NCBI GenBank assembly: GCA_026008535.1
Contig: BRKX01000006.1
Coordinates: 47,666,664 to 47,730,663 of the forward strand
Length of the DNA: 64,000 bases
DNA from: Perilla frutescens
Taxonomy: Eukaryota > Streptophyta > Magnoliopsida > Lamiales > Lamiaceae
Reading direction: 5' to 3'
Shown: positions 11,979 through 23,727 of the stretch, in pieces
Numbering within the stretch: the first letter of the stretch is position 1
Layout of the letters: each line of letters starts with the position of its first letter
Notes under the pieces: generated by a model
What the model saw: only the letters and a program-made list of their open reading frames with translations
Database searches by the model: none
What the model was told of the DNA's origin: nothing
Program-made: the position numbers and the translations under genes

Positions 11979-14261
11979 TCAGAGATCACAAAGACCCAAT
12001 GAGGATCCAAGTGTTTCAAATCTTCCACTATCAAGTGCCTTAGTGAAACTATCCGCAAGTTGGGCATCTGTTCCAACGTACTCAATCACAAGTGATCCAT
12101 CTTCAACCAGTTCATGAATGAAGTGGTGGAGAATATCTATGTGTTTCGTCCGAGTGTGCTGAACTGAATTCTTTGAAATATTTATGGTGATCAAGTTGTC
12201 ACAGAAGATGGTAAGCATAGACTGTGGCACACCATAGTCAAGTAACATCTGCTTCATCCACAAGAGTTGTGTACAACAACTTTCAGTCGCGATATATTCT
12301 CCTTCAGCTGTAGACAACGAAATAGAATTCTGTTTCTTGCTGAACCAAGAAACCATATTGTTTCCAAGAAAGAAACATTCTCCTGAAGTACTCTTCTAAT
12401 CTTCAGAACAACCAGCCCAATCTACATCACAAAACCCCACCAAACTAGGGTTTGAATCATAGGAGAACCATAGTACTAACTCAGTAGTACCTTTTATGTG
12501 CTTGATTATGTTCTTGACAGACTTCAGATGGCTTTCTTTGGGATCAGATTGATACCGAGATCATACTCCAACACGATAGAGCAGTCAGGTAGAGCAGACT
12601 ACCTATCATATTTCGGTACAAGGTTTTTTCAGTAAATACACCCACTTCATCTTTTGACAACTTCAGATGTGTTCCCATGGGTGTTCTCGTCGTACTGTAG
12701 CTCTCCATTCCAAACTTACTGATCAAGTTTCTTCCATACTTTGTTTGAGAAACAAAGATTCCATCATCTTTTTGCTTCACTTGAAGCCCCAGAAAGTAGG
12801 TCATCTCGCCTACCAAGCTCATCTCGAATTCAAATGTCATATATTTGACAAAATCATCCACCAGTCTGTTGGACACAGATCCAAAGACAATATCATCAAC
12901 ATAAATCTGAACAATGATCACGTCAGATTTTTCTCTTTTAACAAAAAGTGTTCGATCAGCTCCACCACGAAATATCCTTTCTCCAGAAGGAACTTGGTTA
13001 GCCGTTATACCAAGCTTGTGGAGATTGTTTGAGATCGTAAAGTGCCTTTTTTAGTTTGTAAACAAACTCAGGATGATGAGGGTCTTTAAAGCCTTTGGGT
13101 TGGCTAACAAACACATCTTGTTTCTGAGGCCTTGCTTCAGTCAGGTCTCTATTTTCAGAACTGTCCGGCATAGATGCAGGAACATAGACAGTACCATCAA
13201 GGCTCTCATCATCAATCTAGGCAGCAGGTTCTTCCAGATCATCAACAACGATGTTGACTGATTCCATGACAGTTGTGGTCCTTTTGTTGAAGACATGATA
13301 GGTACTGCTATTACTCGAATACCCAAGAAAAATACATTCATCTCCTTTGGTGTCAAACTTGCCAAGTTGTTCTCGGTCTCTTAACATGTAACAAGTACTT
13401 CCGAAGATGTGCAAGTACTTTACATTTGGCTTCTTTCCTTTTCACAACTCATAGGGAGTAGTTCTTATCTTGGGTCTGAAGTACACCCGATTAATAACAT
13501 GGCAAGCTGTGTTTACCATCTCGGCCCAAAGGTTGTCAGGAACATATTTGGCCTTCATCATGACTCGACTCATTTCTTGAAGAGTTTGAATTTTCTTCTC
13601 AATAATACCATTTTGTTGAGGTGTTTTAGGGGCAACAAATTCTTGATCGACGCCTTTTTCTTCACAAAACAATTTGAAGAAACTCTCGACCATGGTCACT
13701 TTTTATCCTCACAACATTTGTTCTTTTCTTGTTGAAAAGATAGCAGTTGTCCCGCGATCTGTCACTATACATCTGTAGAACACTTGTTTTATCTTTGACC
13801 AAACATTTGTCTCTTGTAAAGTGAACAAAGAGACCTTGGTCACACAACTGACTAATGTTAATTATATTAGCTTTTAGTCCCTCTACGAGCAAAACATCTT
13901 CCAAGCGAGGCATGCCAGAAACATTCAACTGACCACGTCCAAGAACTCTTCCTTTGACACCATCTCTAAAGGTTACAGATTGAAATGAATAATCTTTTTT
14001 AATATTGTTCAGCATGCTTGCATCTTCGGTCATGTGACGTGAACATCCGCTATCAAAATACCAACCGCTCTTTGCATGAATGTTGAGAGCAGTATGGACC
14101 ACATAGTTTTTGTGGTTGTTCCTTGATCTGTTCCTGCTGTTATTTCTCCTTGGGACCTGATCAGATTGTGACAGACCTCTTCTTTTCACCCTTCTGAGGT
14201 CATTGATGAAGTTTCTGCAATGTGGTCGAATGTGACCAGGTTTTTCACAGTAATGACACAC
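11979..14261 (-). pseudogene. Copia-1 pol pseudogene (PR-INT-RT-RH, internally deleted)
   Basis: From 14261 downward: a second zinc knuckle CHYCEKPGHIRPHC, then the aspartic protease core WYFDSGCSRHMTED (about 14060). The sequence then jumps to the integrase motif KSDHGREF (about 13690), so the integrase HHCC domain and first catalytic Asp are deleted. PQQNGIIEKK of the integrase core follows (13620). Another jump removes the N-terminal half of reverse transcriptase: the piece at 13000-13140 starts at [18 protein letters not shown], the polymerase active site, is at about 12895, and the RNase H motif STAEGEYIA is near 12300, ending at 11979. Frameshifts separate the blocks. The protein would be inactive. 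Confidence 0.88.
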
Positions 14262-14539
14262 AACACATGTCTTTTGAAGAGACTAGCTTCCTTCGTTGTT
14301 GCTTGTTCTTTGGCTCAGCTTTTGATTCTGGAATTGTTGAATCTTTTGTTCTAGATGCCTATCCTTGACAGAATATGTCATTAGTTTGACTTCCATTAAA
14401 TCCAAGCCCAGTATGATCCTGGGGTCTTTTTTCCTTTGGAGAGAATTTCATCCAGTTGAGATGATCCGGAGTTCATCATTCTGATAAGATTCTTTAGGTG
14501 TTGGAGTTCACCATTCTGTGCTTGAGTACAATTTCTGGA

Positions 14540-15781
14540 CTACAACAATTCATTCTGCAACTCATTAAGACGAGTAGAGAGATTATCTCTTTCTTTCAAC
14601 AGATTAGAATTCTCTTTCAGAAGGTCTTCATTGACTTTAACCACCATGAGCCAACTGGAATGCAGCTTTTTATATACCTCCATAACTGATTTCTCAGTAA
14701 ATTCTTCATCATCACTGCATTCTGAAATTTTCTCGACCTCACTGTCAAGAACAGATACAGGCACAGACTCTTTGATAGAGTGTGTCATGAAAGCAATATG
14801 ATTGCTTACGCATTCTTCATCACTTCCACTATCATCAGGATCGTCGCTTTCACTTAAGGTAGAATAGTATGACTTGTTTTTCTTTTTTAGAGTGTTAGCA
14901 CACTCGGCTTGATAGTGACCATAACAACCAAATTCTCTACACTTCACCTCTTTATGCTTTTCTTCATTGGAATCTTCATTCTTGGTTCTTCGAGGTATAG
15001 AGAACCTATTCTTGCCAGGAATATTTTGAGAGGGCTTCTCATAGCGTTTTGCAAACTTTGAGAAACTCTTTAACAGCACAGCAGTTGACTTTGCAAGGTC
15101 AACTTTTTCAGGAACATTGCTGGGAACATCAGAACTGGAACCAACCTGAAAAATAATGCTTTTCTTCTACACTGTTTCTTTTTCTGTCAGGCCCATTTTG
15201 AAGGTTTGCATGGACCCCATCAGTTCTTGTAGCTTCATTTTACCGACATCTTTAGCTTCTTCAATAGCCGTGACTTTGTAGATGAATCTATTGGGCAGAG
15301 ATCGCAGAACTTTTCGCACAAGTTTGTCTTCAGAAATCGCATCTCCAAGAGCAAAGCTTTCATTTGCAACGTCACAGATTTTGGCATTAAAATCAGCAAG
15401 TATTTCAACCTCATCCATTCGGAGGTTCTCAAATCTGGTGGTGAGCAGTTGCATACGAGATGCACGAACACTGTTTGTTCCTTCAAACATGGTCTACAGT
15501 ATGTCCCACACATCCTTAGCTTTGTCACATATGGAGATGAGTTTGAAGACATTCATGTCTACAGTCGAGAAGATGGCATTCATGACTTTAGCGTTTAGCC
15601 CCATGATCTGGTATTCAGCATCCTCCCACTCTTCTTCCGGCTTCAGCATGGTTTTGCCTTTATCATGTGTCTTTGTGGGAGGCTTCCACCCTTCCATCAC
15701 CATCTTCCAAGCACGCTCATCAATTGAGCGAATGAAAGCTATCATTCTAGCTTTTCTAGTAGGCATAATTGTTGCCATCAA
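14540..15781 (-). pseudogene. Copia-1 gag (UBN2-type) pseudogene
   Basis: One continuous minus-strand frame, broken by in-frame stops at 15494-15496, 15167-15169 and 14540-14542. The N-terminal two thirds resemble the copia gag UBN2 region that forms the capsid-like particle. A zinc knuckle follows near 14940 but reads CREFGCYGHYQAEC, so the second Cys of the CX2CX4HX4C array has become Phe. The C-terminal part is acidic and then coiled-coil-like (Leu/Glu/Asn-rich, 14540-14700). The start is taken as the ATG about 110 bases after the primer-binding site. It is not expected to yield a working Gag. Confidence 0.85.
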
Positions 15782-15892
15782 GGAGCGGGGGTCGCACCAT
15801 CGAGGCTCCTTTTTTCATTATGTCCATCTCGGTAAAACAACACAAAATACACGTATTAATAACCCAAGATCACATCTGAATACAGGTGATCC

Positions 15893-15904
15893 GCTCTGAT
15901 ACCA
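15893..15904 (-). other. Copia-1 primer-binding site (tRNA-iMet)
   Basis: The minus strand reads TGGTATCAGAGC two to three bases inside the 5' LTR. This is the classic plant copia primer-binding site, complementary to the 3' end of initiator methionine tRNA. Confidence 0.93.
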
Positions 15905-15906
15905 AT

Positions 15907-16840
15907 TGAAAAACACTAATCCATGCCAGGTGTAAAATAAATCTACTGCACACTCGTGTTCTTAGATATGTGAAGGACATATATAAGAACAGTTAATAAA
16001 AAGCAATAAATTACACAGGAGATTGATAACCCACTTCGGTTAAACAACCTACTCTGTGGGGACTTCGCCCAAATTTGAAGATTCATTTGCTACTCCTTCA
16101 TGAAGTGTATTGAGGATTTTACACATACAAGACTCCTTCCTTATGTCACCCGTTCTTCTTCAAGAGTTCCTTCGCTAAATGAAAGCTGTGAGATCCCCTC
16201 ACAACCGTGACACTAGACTCTCTCTAGCTACCCACAACTTCAACTTACAATCTCTCCCTAGATTGCGTACAATATGGATTAAAATAACCCCTAACGTGTT
16301 TCACTCAAAACACTCAAAAACTAGTCTACCATGTTGAATTGTTTATCGAACAACTACTAGTTAATACATGGGACACAAACAATAATGAATCTCAAATAAT
16401 ATGCTAAGAGAATCTAAACAAGTCATCCACCAATTGCACAATGAATCGGCCTTCATATAGCTTGACGTCAACATTACCGTTGCTCTTCAATCTTCGGTAA
16501 TTTGGTAAGCATATATTGGTTTGTGATCTTGCCAAACGTGTGTAGATGCTTTCCATGTGTAGTAGGATTAATTTCAGTACGGTATCTACACCATAAGGTA
16601 GTCAATCGATCATATCTTGACTTCTGAAAATGGATCAGTGCAAGATCTTGTAAATATGGAAACTGCCATATAAAGTGTCCCTGGGTATGTCTGGGACATC
16701 AGAGGGAACAGTTCGCCAACTGTTCTTCTTTTCTTGCACACGGAATAAGAAGTTTCGGGGACATATCCAATCACATATTATCGAACATATCTCGCAAACA
16801 ACACAAAATGAACAATTAGTGCATACCAATGGCACTAACA
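15907..16840 (-). repeat. Copia-1 5' LTR (934 bp)
   Basis: On the minus strand it runs TGTTAGTGCC ... TTTTTCA. A TATA-like CTTTATATGG lies at about 16669-16678 on the minus strand. It matches the left LTR (7976-8734) over 759 bases with scattered differences. The first 175 bases of the element-oriented LTR are missing from the left copy. Confidence 0.92.
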
Positions 16841-16845
16841 ATATT

Positions 16846-17035
16846 TGCACTCACCATAAAATAAATAATAAGGAATCGTGCCTTATAATACCCAGATAAT
16901 ATGTAATTAACCGCATCATATAAACGTTCATTACCTATCTAGGTTCATTATTATTATTTTTCATTGTAAATATATTATACATGTTAATCATAGTTGAAAC
17001 ATGTTTGCTTGGTGTCCAAGATTAAAACTCTTATC
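16846..17035 (+). repeat. Segmental duplication copy A, block 3
   Basis: Continues the homology broken by Copia-1 and matches about 61291-61462 (shared GGAATCGTGCC and CATATAAACGTTCATTAC). Similarity fades after about 17035. Confidence 0.8.
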
Positions 17036-18075
17036 CTAAATAATAATAATTTATTTGACTAATATGTTTATCAGTTGTATTTGTAACGATGGAAAATGAA
17101 CAGTGTTAAATTGAGAGGGAGTCTTGCGTCAGAGGGCATGAGCAACCAATTCTCCATATTAATACTTGATAAAAATTAAAAACACGTAATTTTTGGAAAA
17201 AAGAAACACACATAATTTTGTAGTTTGAAGTTTCAACCAATTTACCTAAGTATTGCAGCGTAAGTTTTGAAAACTAATAACCCTAAAAAAGTTTACTTAT
17301 ATTTTTTAGTATAAAGAATACAATTAAGTTACCACAATAAGTGCTCTCAAATACTACCAGTTAAGTTTACTACCACTTTTACATAGACCACCGATGACTG
17401 CAATAAACTCGTTACACATTGACATGTTAAATTTAAATGAAAAGATAGAATATATATATATATATATATATGGATATAACTTGTTGATTGCATTTCAAAT
17501 AGCGGAGTAACTGAACCGAGAAATTCTCATGTGTATGTTATGTGTGTGATTTGAATTGAAAATGTCAACTTCAATTTAACACCAAATGTCAAATGAGCTA
17601 GAGATTTGAAACATCGAATCGAAACTATCCGATTGTGGTGTCAATTTATTCGACAAATAATTATAGATGGGGTAATTTAACCTAAACAAAAATGAGGTAA
17701 AAAAGACTCAATTTCAACATTTTTTTTCCTTCAAAATTTAGTGGCGCGATTCCAGCAACAATTACATTGTCTATGGTCCATTTCTTAAGCCCATACTAAA
17801 GCCCTAATACTGGATCCAAAAGGAGAACTCATTCACGGTGGTTCAAAGAAGATGACATCATTTAGTCTGCGTTTTCTATCTCATTTTTGTGTCCCACATT
17901 CTCACTTTCAAATTTAATATTTTAAAAATATTTAAATTATTAAAAAAATAAAAATAATAATGGTAAGGTCACGTAGAATCGCAAATATCTTATCCATATA
18001 AAACAATCAATATATGTATAATTGGAAACAATAACCATCCCAAAAATTTATATTAAGCCCTAGAAGAATAAACAT
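17036..18075. other. Spacer without identifiable genes
   Basis: AT-rich unique-looking sequence with a (TA)n run at about 17450-17471. I see no coding region, RNA gene or element terminus in it. Confidence 0.6.
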
Positions 18076-18258
18076 TATTTTGTAGACAAAAACTTATATG
18101 AGACCGTATAACGAGTCGCTTACGTTACACAGGTCAAATAAAACCTAAACCAGCCCAAAATCCATCCCAAAACCCAATTTCACGCGCAGGCGCGTGTCTT
18201 ACACGCACCTCCATGCGCAGCCACTGGAGTATCACTAGGTATAAAGTAAAGTATCACT

Positions 18259-19703
18259 TGTTGGGGTTTTTTCGAATTACGCCCCACATGATCTAATCGG
18301 ATTATCTATAATTCTAATAGGCATGCAAATCATGATTTTATGCTTGTGATACAAATAACAATGTGTTGAATGAATCATGTAAGCACATCGAATTAATGCA
18401 ACGGAAAAATTAATTCGAAGAACAGACTTACATGACGATTGTAGGGTTGACGATGAGATTACAGGTCTAATCTCATTGTTGTAGAAGACACGGTCGAACT
18501 CAGCCCTTTCCTCACTATGTTCGACGCACACCAAGGCTGCACAGACACTCATTGATCTTCTACTGTATTCTCGATACCTGTTTAGATGTAGAGTGGGCTA
18601 CAAACTACTAAACTGTGTATGGATAACCTGGGAATTAAGTGAACTGAGAGGGGCCGATCGTGTGTTACGAAAATCACGCATCCTCCTTCTTTAAAAATAG
18701 AGGGAGGCATGAATTATGACTCCGAACCCTGATGGGTTTGGGCCTCTCCACTTATTCCATTCCCACAGTCCATTAAGCTATTATTTGGGCTACAGTAGGG
18801 ATCTAGAAGAATATTAAATTGGCCTACTAATTTATTTAATATCTAATATCCAATACCTAGGATATAATTAAATAAATTAAGTGTTATTTTTATTTCACTA
18901 AAGAAATAACACTGACCTACCAATTTAATACATTTTATTCAATGCATTCTTCTTTAGTCCAGTCATTCCCCACGTTTAAGATATAATGTTCATTAATTAA
19001 TTATGTAAGCTCTGACAACTATAATTAATTAATTCTTCCATTCCTAGAGCAGTACCACACAAGCTTTACCATGTACGGAATAAATTCCACCTGCAGGGTT
19101 TCACATGTATTTGTGTTTACTCAAGGGGACATCATCAACCTGGCGCACCAGGATGTGGTGACCTAACACATTGCACCACCCATATGTGTGAATATGTTAC
19201 TGCCCAAAATATCGAGATTATTGACTCTATCAAGAATCTCAGCCATTGATAAATTAAAGTAATAATCATAACACACATATGTTCGCCATTGTGCAAGGCT
19301 TAAGAACCCGAACTCTGTGGATCTTTATTCTCTTCCTCTAGGGTTAGACCAGAGAATAGTATCCTATCGTGATCCTCCTCAATACACGCGTCAGTGTATC
19401 AGAATAATCAGTTAGTCAAGATAAACTAACTATCAGATTATTCTACAGTCTACAATGATTGGTTCAGGACCATTGAAACTGTGAGCCTTTTAATACTTTG
19501 CAAGGAATTCGATGATATGATCTTTACCGTATGTTTACCCACACCATATCATCTACAATGCAAGTATAAGGAAACATGCATATATAAATGAATAGCAAAG
19601 TAAATAGATGCACAAACAGTGACTGCAATAATAATCAATCCATATCGTCAAAAACGATTGTTAATAGTATACAAAGACAAGCTTTCAGTATACAATCCTA
19701 ACA
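18259..19703 (-). repeat. Copia-2 3' LTR (1445 bp)
   Basis: On the minus strand it begins TGTTAGGATTG and ends CCCCAACA. It contains a 90-codon minus-strand reading frame at 18277-18552 that recurs in the other LTR (25973-26227) and is not a gene. Confidence 0.95.
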
Positions 19704-19715
19704 ATCTCCCACTTA
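19704..19715 (-). other. Copia-2 polypurine tract
   Basis: The minus strand reads AAGTGGGAGAT immediately upstream of the 3' LTR, a standard plus-strand priming site for copia elements. Confidence 0.85.
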
Positions 19716-19925
19716 TACTTAAAGCATGTCTTTTAAGTATAGAACAAAACAGGCAACACTCTCAAACTACAAATCTCAAAACGCAATCTCGGGTTTGCAT
19801 CTCACTCCCATTTTCTCCACGTGACCATCAAAGGTCTAAACCGGCAGGCTCTTCATAAATGGATCAGCTAGGTTGTCCTCCGATGCAATCTTAACCACTG
19901 CAACATCTTTTCTCTTAACGATTTC

Positions 19926-22566
19926 TCATATAAGATGGTACTTTCTCTCTATGTGTTTACTTGCCTTATGGGCTCTGAGTTCTTTCGAATTTGCCACTGC
20001 ACCCGAGTTATCACAGTATATCGTGATACTCCTAGGCAAATCAGGAACCACGCTCAAGTCCAACAAGAAGCTCCGGAGCCAGACAGCTTCCTTTGTAGTC
20101 TGAGAGACAGCTACATATTCAGCTTCCATGGTGGAGTCAGCAATGCATTTCTGCTTGATGCTCCTCCATGCAATGGCTCTGCCTCCCAAGGTAAACACAT
20201 AGCCCGAGGTAGATTTACTCTGATCTTTATCGTCTTGGAAATCTGAGTCCGTGTAACCCAAAGGAACAAGCTTATCACTACAGTATATCAACATATAATC
20301 TCTAGTCCTTTTCAGGTACTTGAGAATATTCTTTACTGCAATCCAGTGTCCTTTTCCAGGGTTAGACTGATATCTGTTTACCATGCCAATCGCATAGCAT
20401 ATATCAGGCCTAGTGCATAGCATAGCATACATGAGGCTTCCTACAGCCAAAGCATATGGAACCCCTTTCATCTCATCTATCTCAGCATGTGTCTTAGGAC
20501 ACATATCCTTTGATAGATGTATTCCATGCTTAAAAGGTATAAAACCTTTCTTGGAATCTTGCATGCTAAACCTAACTAGCACTGTATCGATATAGGTCAT
20601 CTGGGATAAGCACGACATCCTTTTCTGGTGATCTCGAACGATCTTGATACCAAAGACGTGTCCAGCTTCTCCTAAATCCTTCATATTGAACTGCTTGGAC
20701 AGCCACACCCTTATATTCAATAATACCTTCTTATTGTTTCCAATAAGCAAAATATCATCAACATACAGTACTAGGAATGCCACCACATTTCCTTCACTCC
20801 TTTTGTACACACAACTCTCATCCGGACATTAGACAAATCCATATGACTGGATGACCTTGTCGAACTGGATGTTCCAAGACCGCGATACTTGCGTAAGTCC
20901 ATAAATGGATCTCTTAAGCTTGCAGACTAAGTGCTCTTGGCCCTTAGCAATGAATCCCTCTGGTTGCTTCATATGAATGTTTTCTTCAAGACTTCCATTC
21001 AGGAAAGATGTCTTGACATCCATTTGCGATATCTCATAATCTAGATGAGCGGCAATAGATAAGAGAATTGGATCGACTTAAGCATGGAAACCGACGAGAA
21101 TGTTTCCTCATAATTGATCTCTTCTTTCTGAGTATACCCTTTCGCCACCAATCTAGCTTTGAAGGTTTCAACCTTCCCGTCAGATCCTCTCTTATGTTTG
21201 TAGACCCACTTGCATCCAATGGGTTTTACTCCATCAGATGGTTCTACAAGCTCCCAGATTTGATTGTGATCCATAGATCCAATCTCAGATTGCATTGCAA
21301 TTTTCCAAGACTCTGCATCTTTGTCTTGTACCACCTCGTCATAGGTATTGGGATCCAATTCATTCAGTCCTTCAAGGAAATTCGAAGATTCTCCCAAACC
21401 AATGAATCTATCAGGTTGTCGAACAACCCTCCCACTCTGACGAGGCATTTTCTATACTTCCGTGACACATTGTGCAGTTATTGGTGGTTCCTCTGCCTGT
21501 ACAAGTGGTGTAGGATCTGCATTCCCACCTTAAATTCCTCAAGAACAATCTCGCTTTGAGCTTTGTGATTTATTACATAGTCTTCCTCTAAGAATTGGGC
21601 ATTGGTGCTGAAAATTACCTTCTGATCCTTAGGACTATAAAATAAACCACCTCTTGTTCCTTTCGGATACCTAATAAACAGCCTGACCTTAGAACGTGGC
21701 ACCAACTTGTCAGCTTCCTTGTCTAGCACGTATGTTGGACTGCCCCATATCCGAACGTGACCTAGACTGGGTTTCCGACCAGTCCATAGTTCTAGGGGCG
21801 TGCGTGGAACTGACTTTGAAGGGGCCATGTTCAAAATATAAGCTGCAGTTTCTAGGGCATATCTCCAAAAAGAAATAGACAATTCTGAATAGCTCATCAT
21901 CGATCTAACCATCTTTAATAAAGTTCTATTCCTCTTTTTCGCTACACCGTTCTGCTGTGGAGTACCAAGCGCAGTCAACTGGGATGTGATCCCTTGCTCT
22001 GCTAAGTAATCTCTAAATTCAGTCGAGAGATATTCACCACCACGATCAGAACGCAGTGTCTTGATACTTTTTCCTGTTTATTTCTCCGCTTCTGCCTTAA
22101 ACATTTTGAAGAACTCAAAATATTCAAACTTGCGACGCAACAGGTAAATTTATCCATATCTCGAGTAATCATCAATGAATGTGATGAATTACTCGTATCC
22201 TCCTCGAGCCTGAACTGACATAAGGCCATATAAGTCAGAGTGAATCAAATCTAATACCTCTTTGGATCAATTTCCTTTAGAAGAAAATGGCCGCTTAGTC
22301 ATCTTACCTTCCAAACATGATTCACACAAAGGAAACGCTTCTAAGACCAATGATGACAATGGTCCATCGTTTATAAGCCTTTGTATCCTCTTAAGGTTAA
22401 TATGGCCAAGTCTTAGATGCCAAAGATAGGTTTGATTTAGTTCAGAAGGTTCCTTTCTCTTATTAGGGTTTGTGATCGATGTATTCAATAATTGCATTTG
22501 TGTAGTATTTTGCATAGGGTTAAGTATATAAAGATGTCCATCCAATGTGCCAAAATAGATAAAACA
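19926..22566 (-). pseudogene. Copia-2 integrase-RT-RNase H region
   Basis: In element order: pre-integrase zinc-binding segment (WHLRLGHINL, CESCLEGK, about 22270-22430), integrase core with FIDDYSRYG and LRSDRGGEY (about 22050-22180), PQQNGVAKKRNRTL (21950), then the RVT_2 reverse transcriptase (KWVYKHKRGSDGK, 21200). DVKTSFLNGSLEE follows at 21020, the active site YVDDILLIG at about 20770, and RNase H (STMEAEYVAVS, IYCDNSGAV) down to 19926. Stops at 22267-22269 and several other places and at least two phase changes near 21040 and 20820 break it. The polyprotein is inactive as it stands. Confidence 0.9.
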
Positions 22567-23727
22567 TTATCCACTTGAGATAACGACCTTGTTATCAAAA
22601 GTAACAGAATATCCATTTAAAAATAATTTAGAAACAGAAATCAAGTTCCGTCTAAAACCAGGCACATAAAGACAATCATTTAAAACTAAAACTCTATCAC
22701 TACCGAAAGGTAAAGACACGTCTCCCACTGCAATAGTCGCCACTTTCGTAGCATTACCCATGTAGATGGTAGTCTCGCCTTTACTCAGCTGCCTTTTCAC
22801 CAAGAACCCCTGTAAGGACATGCAAACATGATCAGTAGCTCCAGTATCCACTACCCATGACTGGGTAGAACAAGTAACTAAACATGTTTCAACAACTAAA
22901 GAGTGAGACGTACCCTTCTTCTTTCTTTTGTTAGGACACGCAGATTTCCAATGTCCCTGCTGACCGCACTTAAAACACTTTGACTTCGATTTGAAGTCTT
23001 CCGAGTGTACATTGGCTTTGCCCTTCTTGTCTTTAGGGTCTTTAGGTGCCTCCTTTGCAGCTTTCTTAGGTGTGTATCTCTTCTTCTTAACACCAGAAGA
23101 AGACGCCCTAGCTAGGTGCGCCTCTGAGCTTCCTTTTTGGAGATGCTCGACTTCCTGAAGATCCATGAGCAGTTCTAATAAAGTAACATTCTTCTTTATC
23201 ATATTGAAGTTCATCCTGAACTGCTCAAACCTCGGAGACAGACTTTGAGGCACAATGTCAATTTGGGACTCCGCGTCCAATTCGCCACCTAGGGTTTCGA
23301 TCTCCGATAGGAAGCCCATCATCTGGAGAACGTGATCCTGTATCAATGTAGAATCTGACATCTTAGTGCTTATCAGATTTCTCATAGCCAAATGTCTAGC
23401 CGAGCGATTCTGGTATCCGAAGAGTTCCTTAAGGTTCAGCATTATATCATAAGCGGTTTTCATAGACTGATGTTGATGTTGTAACACACTTGACATAGAG
23501 GCAAGCATGTAACAACGTGCCATCTCATCAGCTCTAACCCATTTACTATAAGCAGCCTTTTGCTCTTCACTAGAATTCTCATCTGGCTTTTATGGACATT
23601 CTTCATCAAGTACAAACTAGAAGTTTGCAGCAGTAAGGACAATTTTCAAATTTCTTATCCAATCTTTATAGTTTTCACCAACCAATTTATTTTCTTTGAG
23701 AATTGAAGACAGGTTTGAGAGTTCCAT
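22567..23727 (-). pseudogene. Copia-2 gag-protease region
   Basis: The ATG at 23727 opens a frame with a copia gag N-terminus (MELSNLSSILKENK). It runs through the UBN2 region, interrupted by in-frame TAG and TAA codons within the first 60 codons. A zinc knuckle CFKCGQQGHWKSAC lies near 22970 and the protease core WVVDTGATDHVC near 22850. The frame stops at 22567-22569 but resumes in the same phase into the pre-integrase domain, so gag and pol were one polyprotein. Apart from the nonsense changes the region is well preserved. Confidence 0.9.

Larger units (their letters stand above)
7976..16840 (-). mobile_element. Copia-1: defective Ty1/copia element, SIRE/Maximus-like
   Basis: LTRs at 15907-16840 (5' in element orientation) and 7976-8734 (3', truncated) bound a minus-strand element flanked by perfect 5-bp repeats ATATT (7971-7975, 16841-16845). 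The empty site is visible in duplication copy B near 61288. A primer-binding site for initiator tRNA-Met follows the 5' LTR. Gene order is gag, protease, integrase, reverse transcriptase, RNase H, then an env-like remnant, which is copia order. Large internal deletions and stops make it non-autonomous. The SIRE/Maximus assignment rests on the two zinc knuckles, TGTTAG LTR start and the env-like downstream region. Confidence 0.9.

Noticed and set aside
12667..15899. Plus-strand reading frames of 100-205 codons (e.g. 15282-15899, 12667-13032)
   Set aside because: They are antisense shadows of the Copia-1 gag and pol genes, which show clear domain motifs on the minus strand.
18277..18552. 90-codon minus-strand frame repeated at 25973-26227
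   Set aside because: Lies in the Copia-2 LTRs; the duplication is just the LTR pair and the second copy carries deletions.
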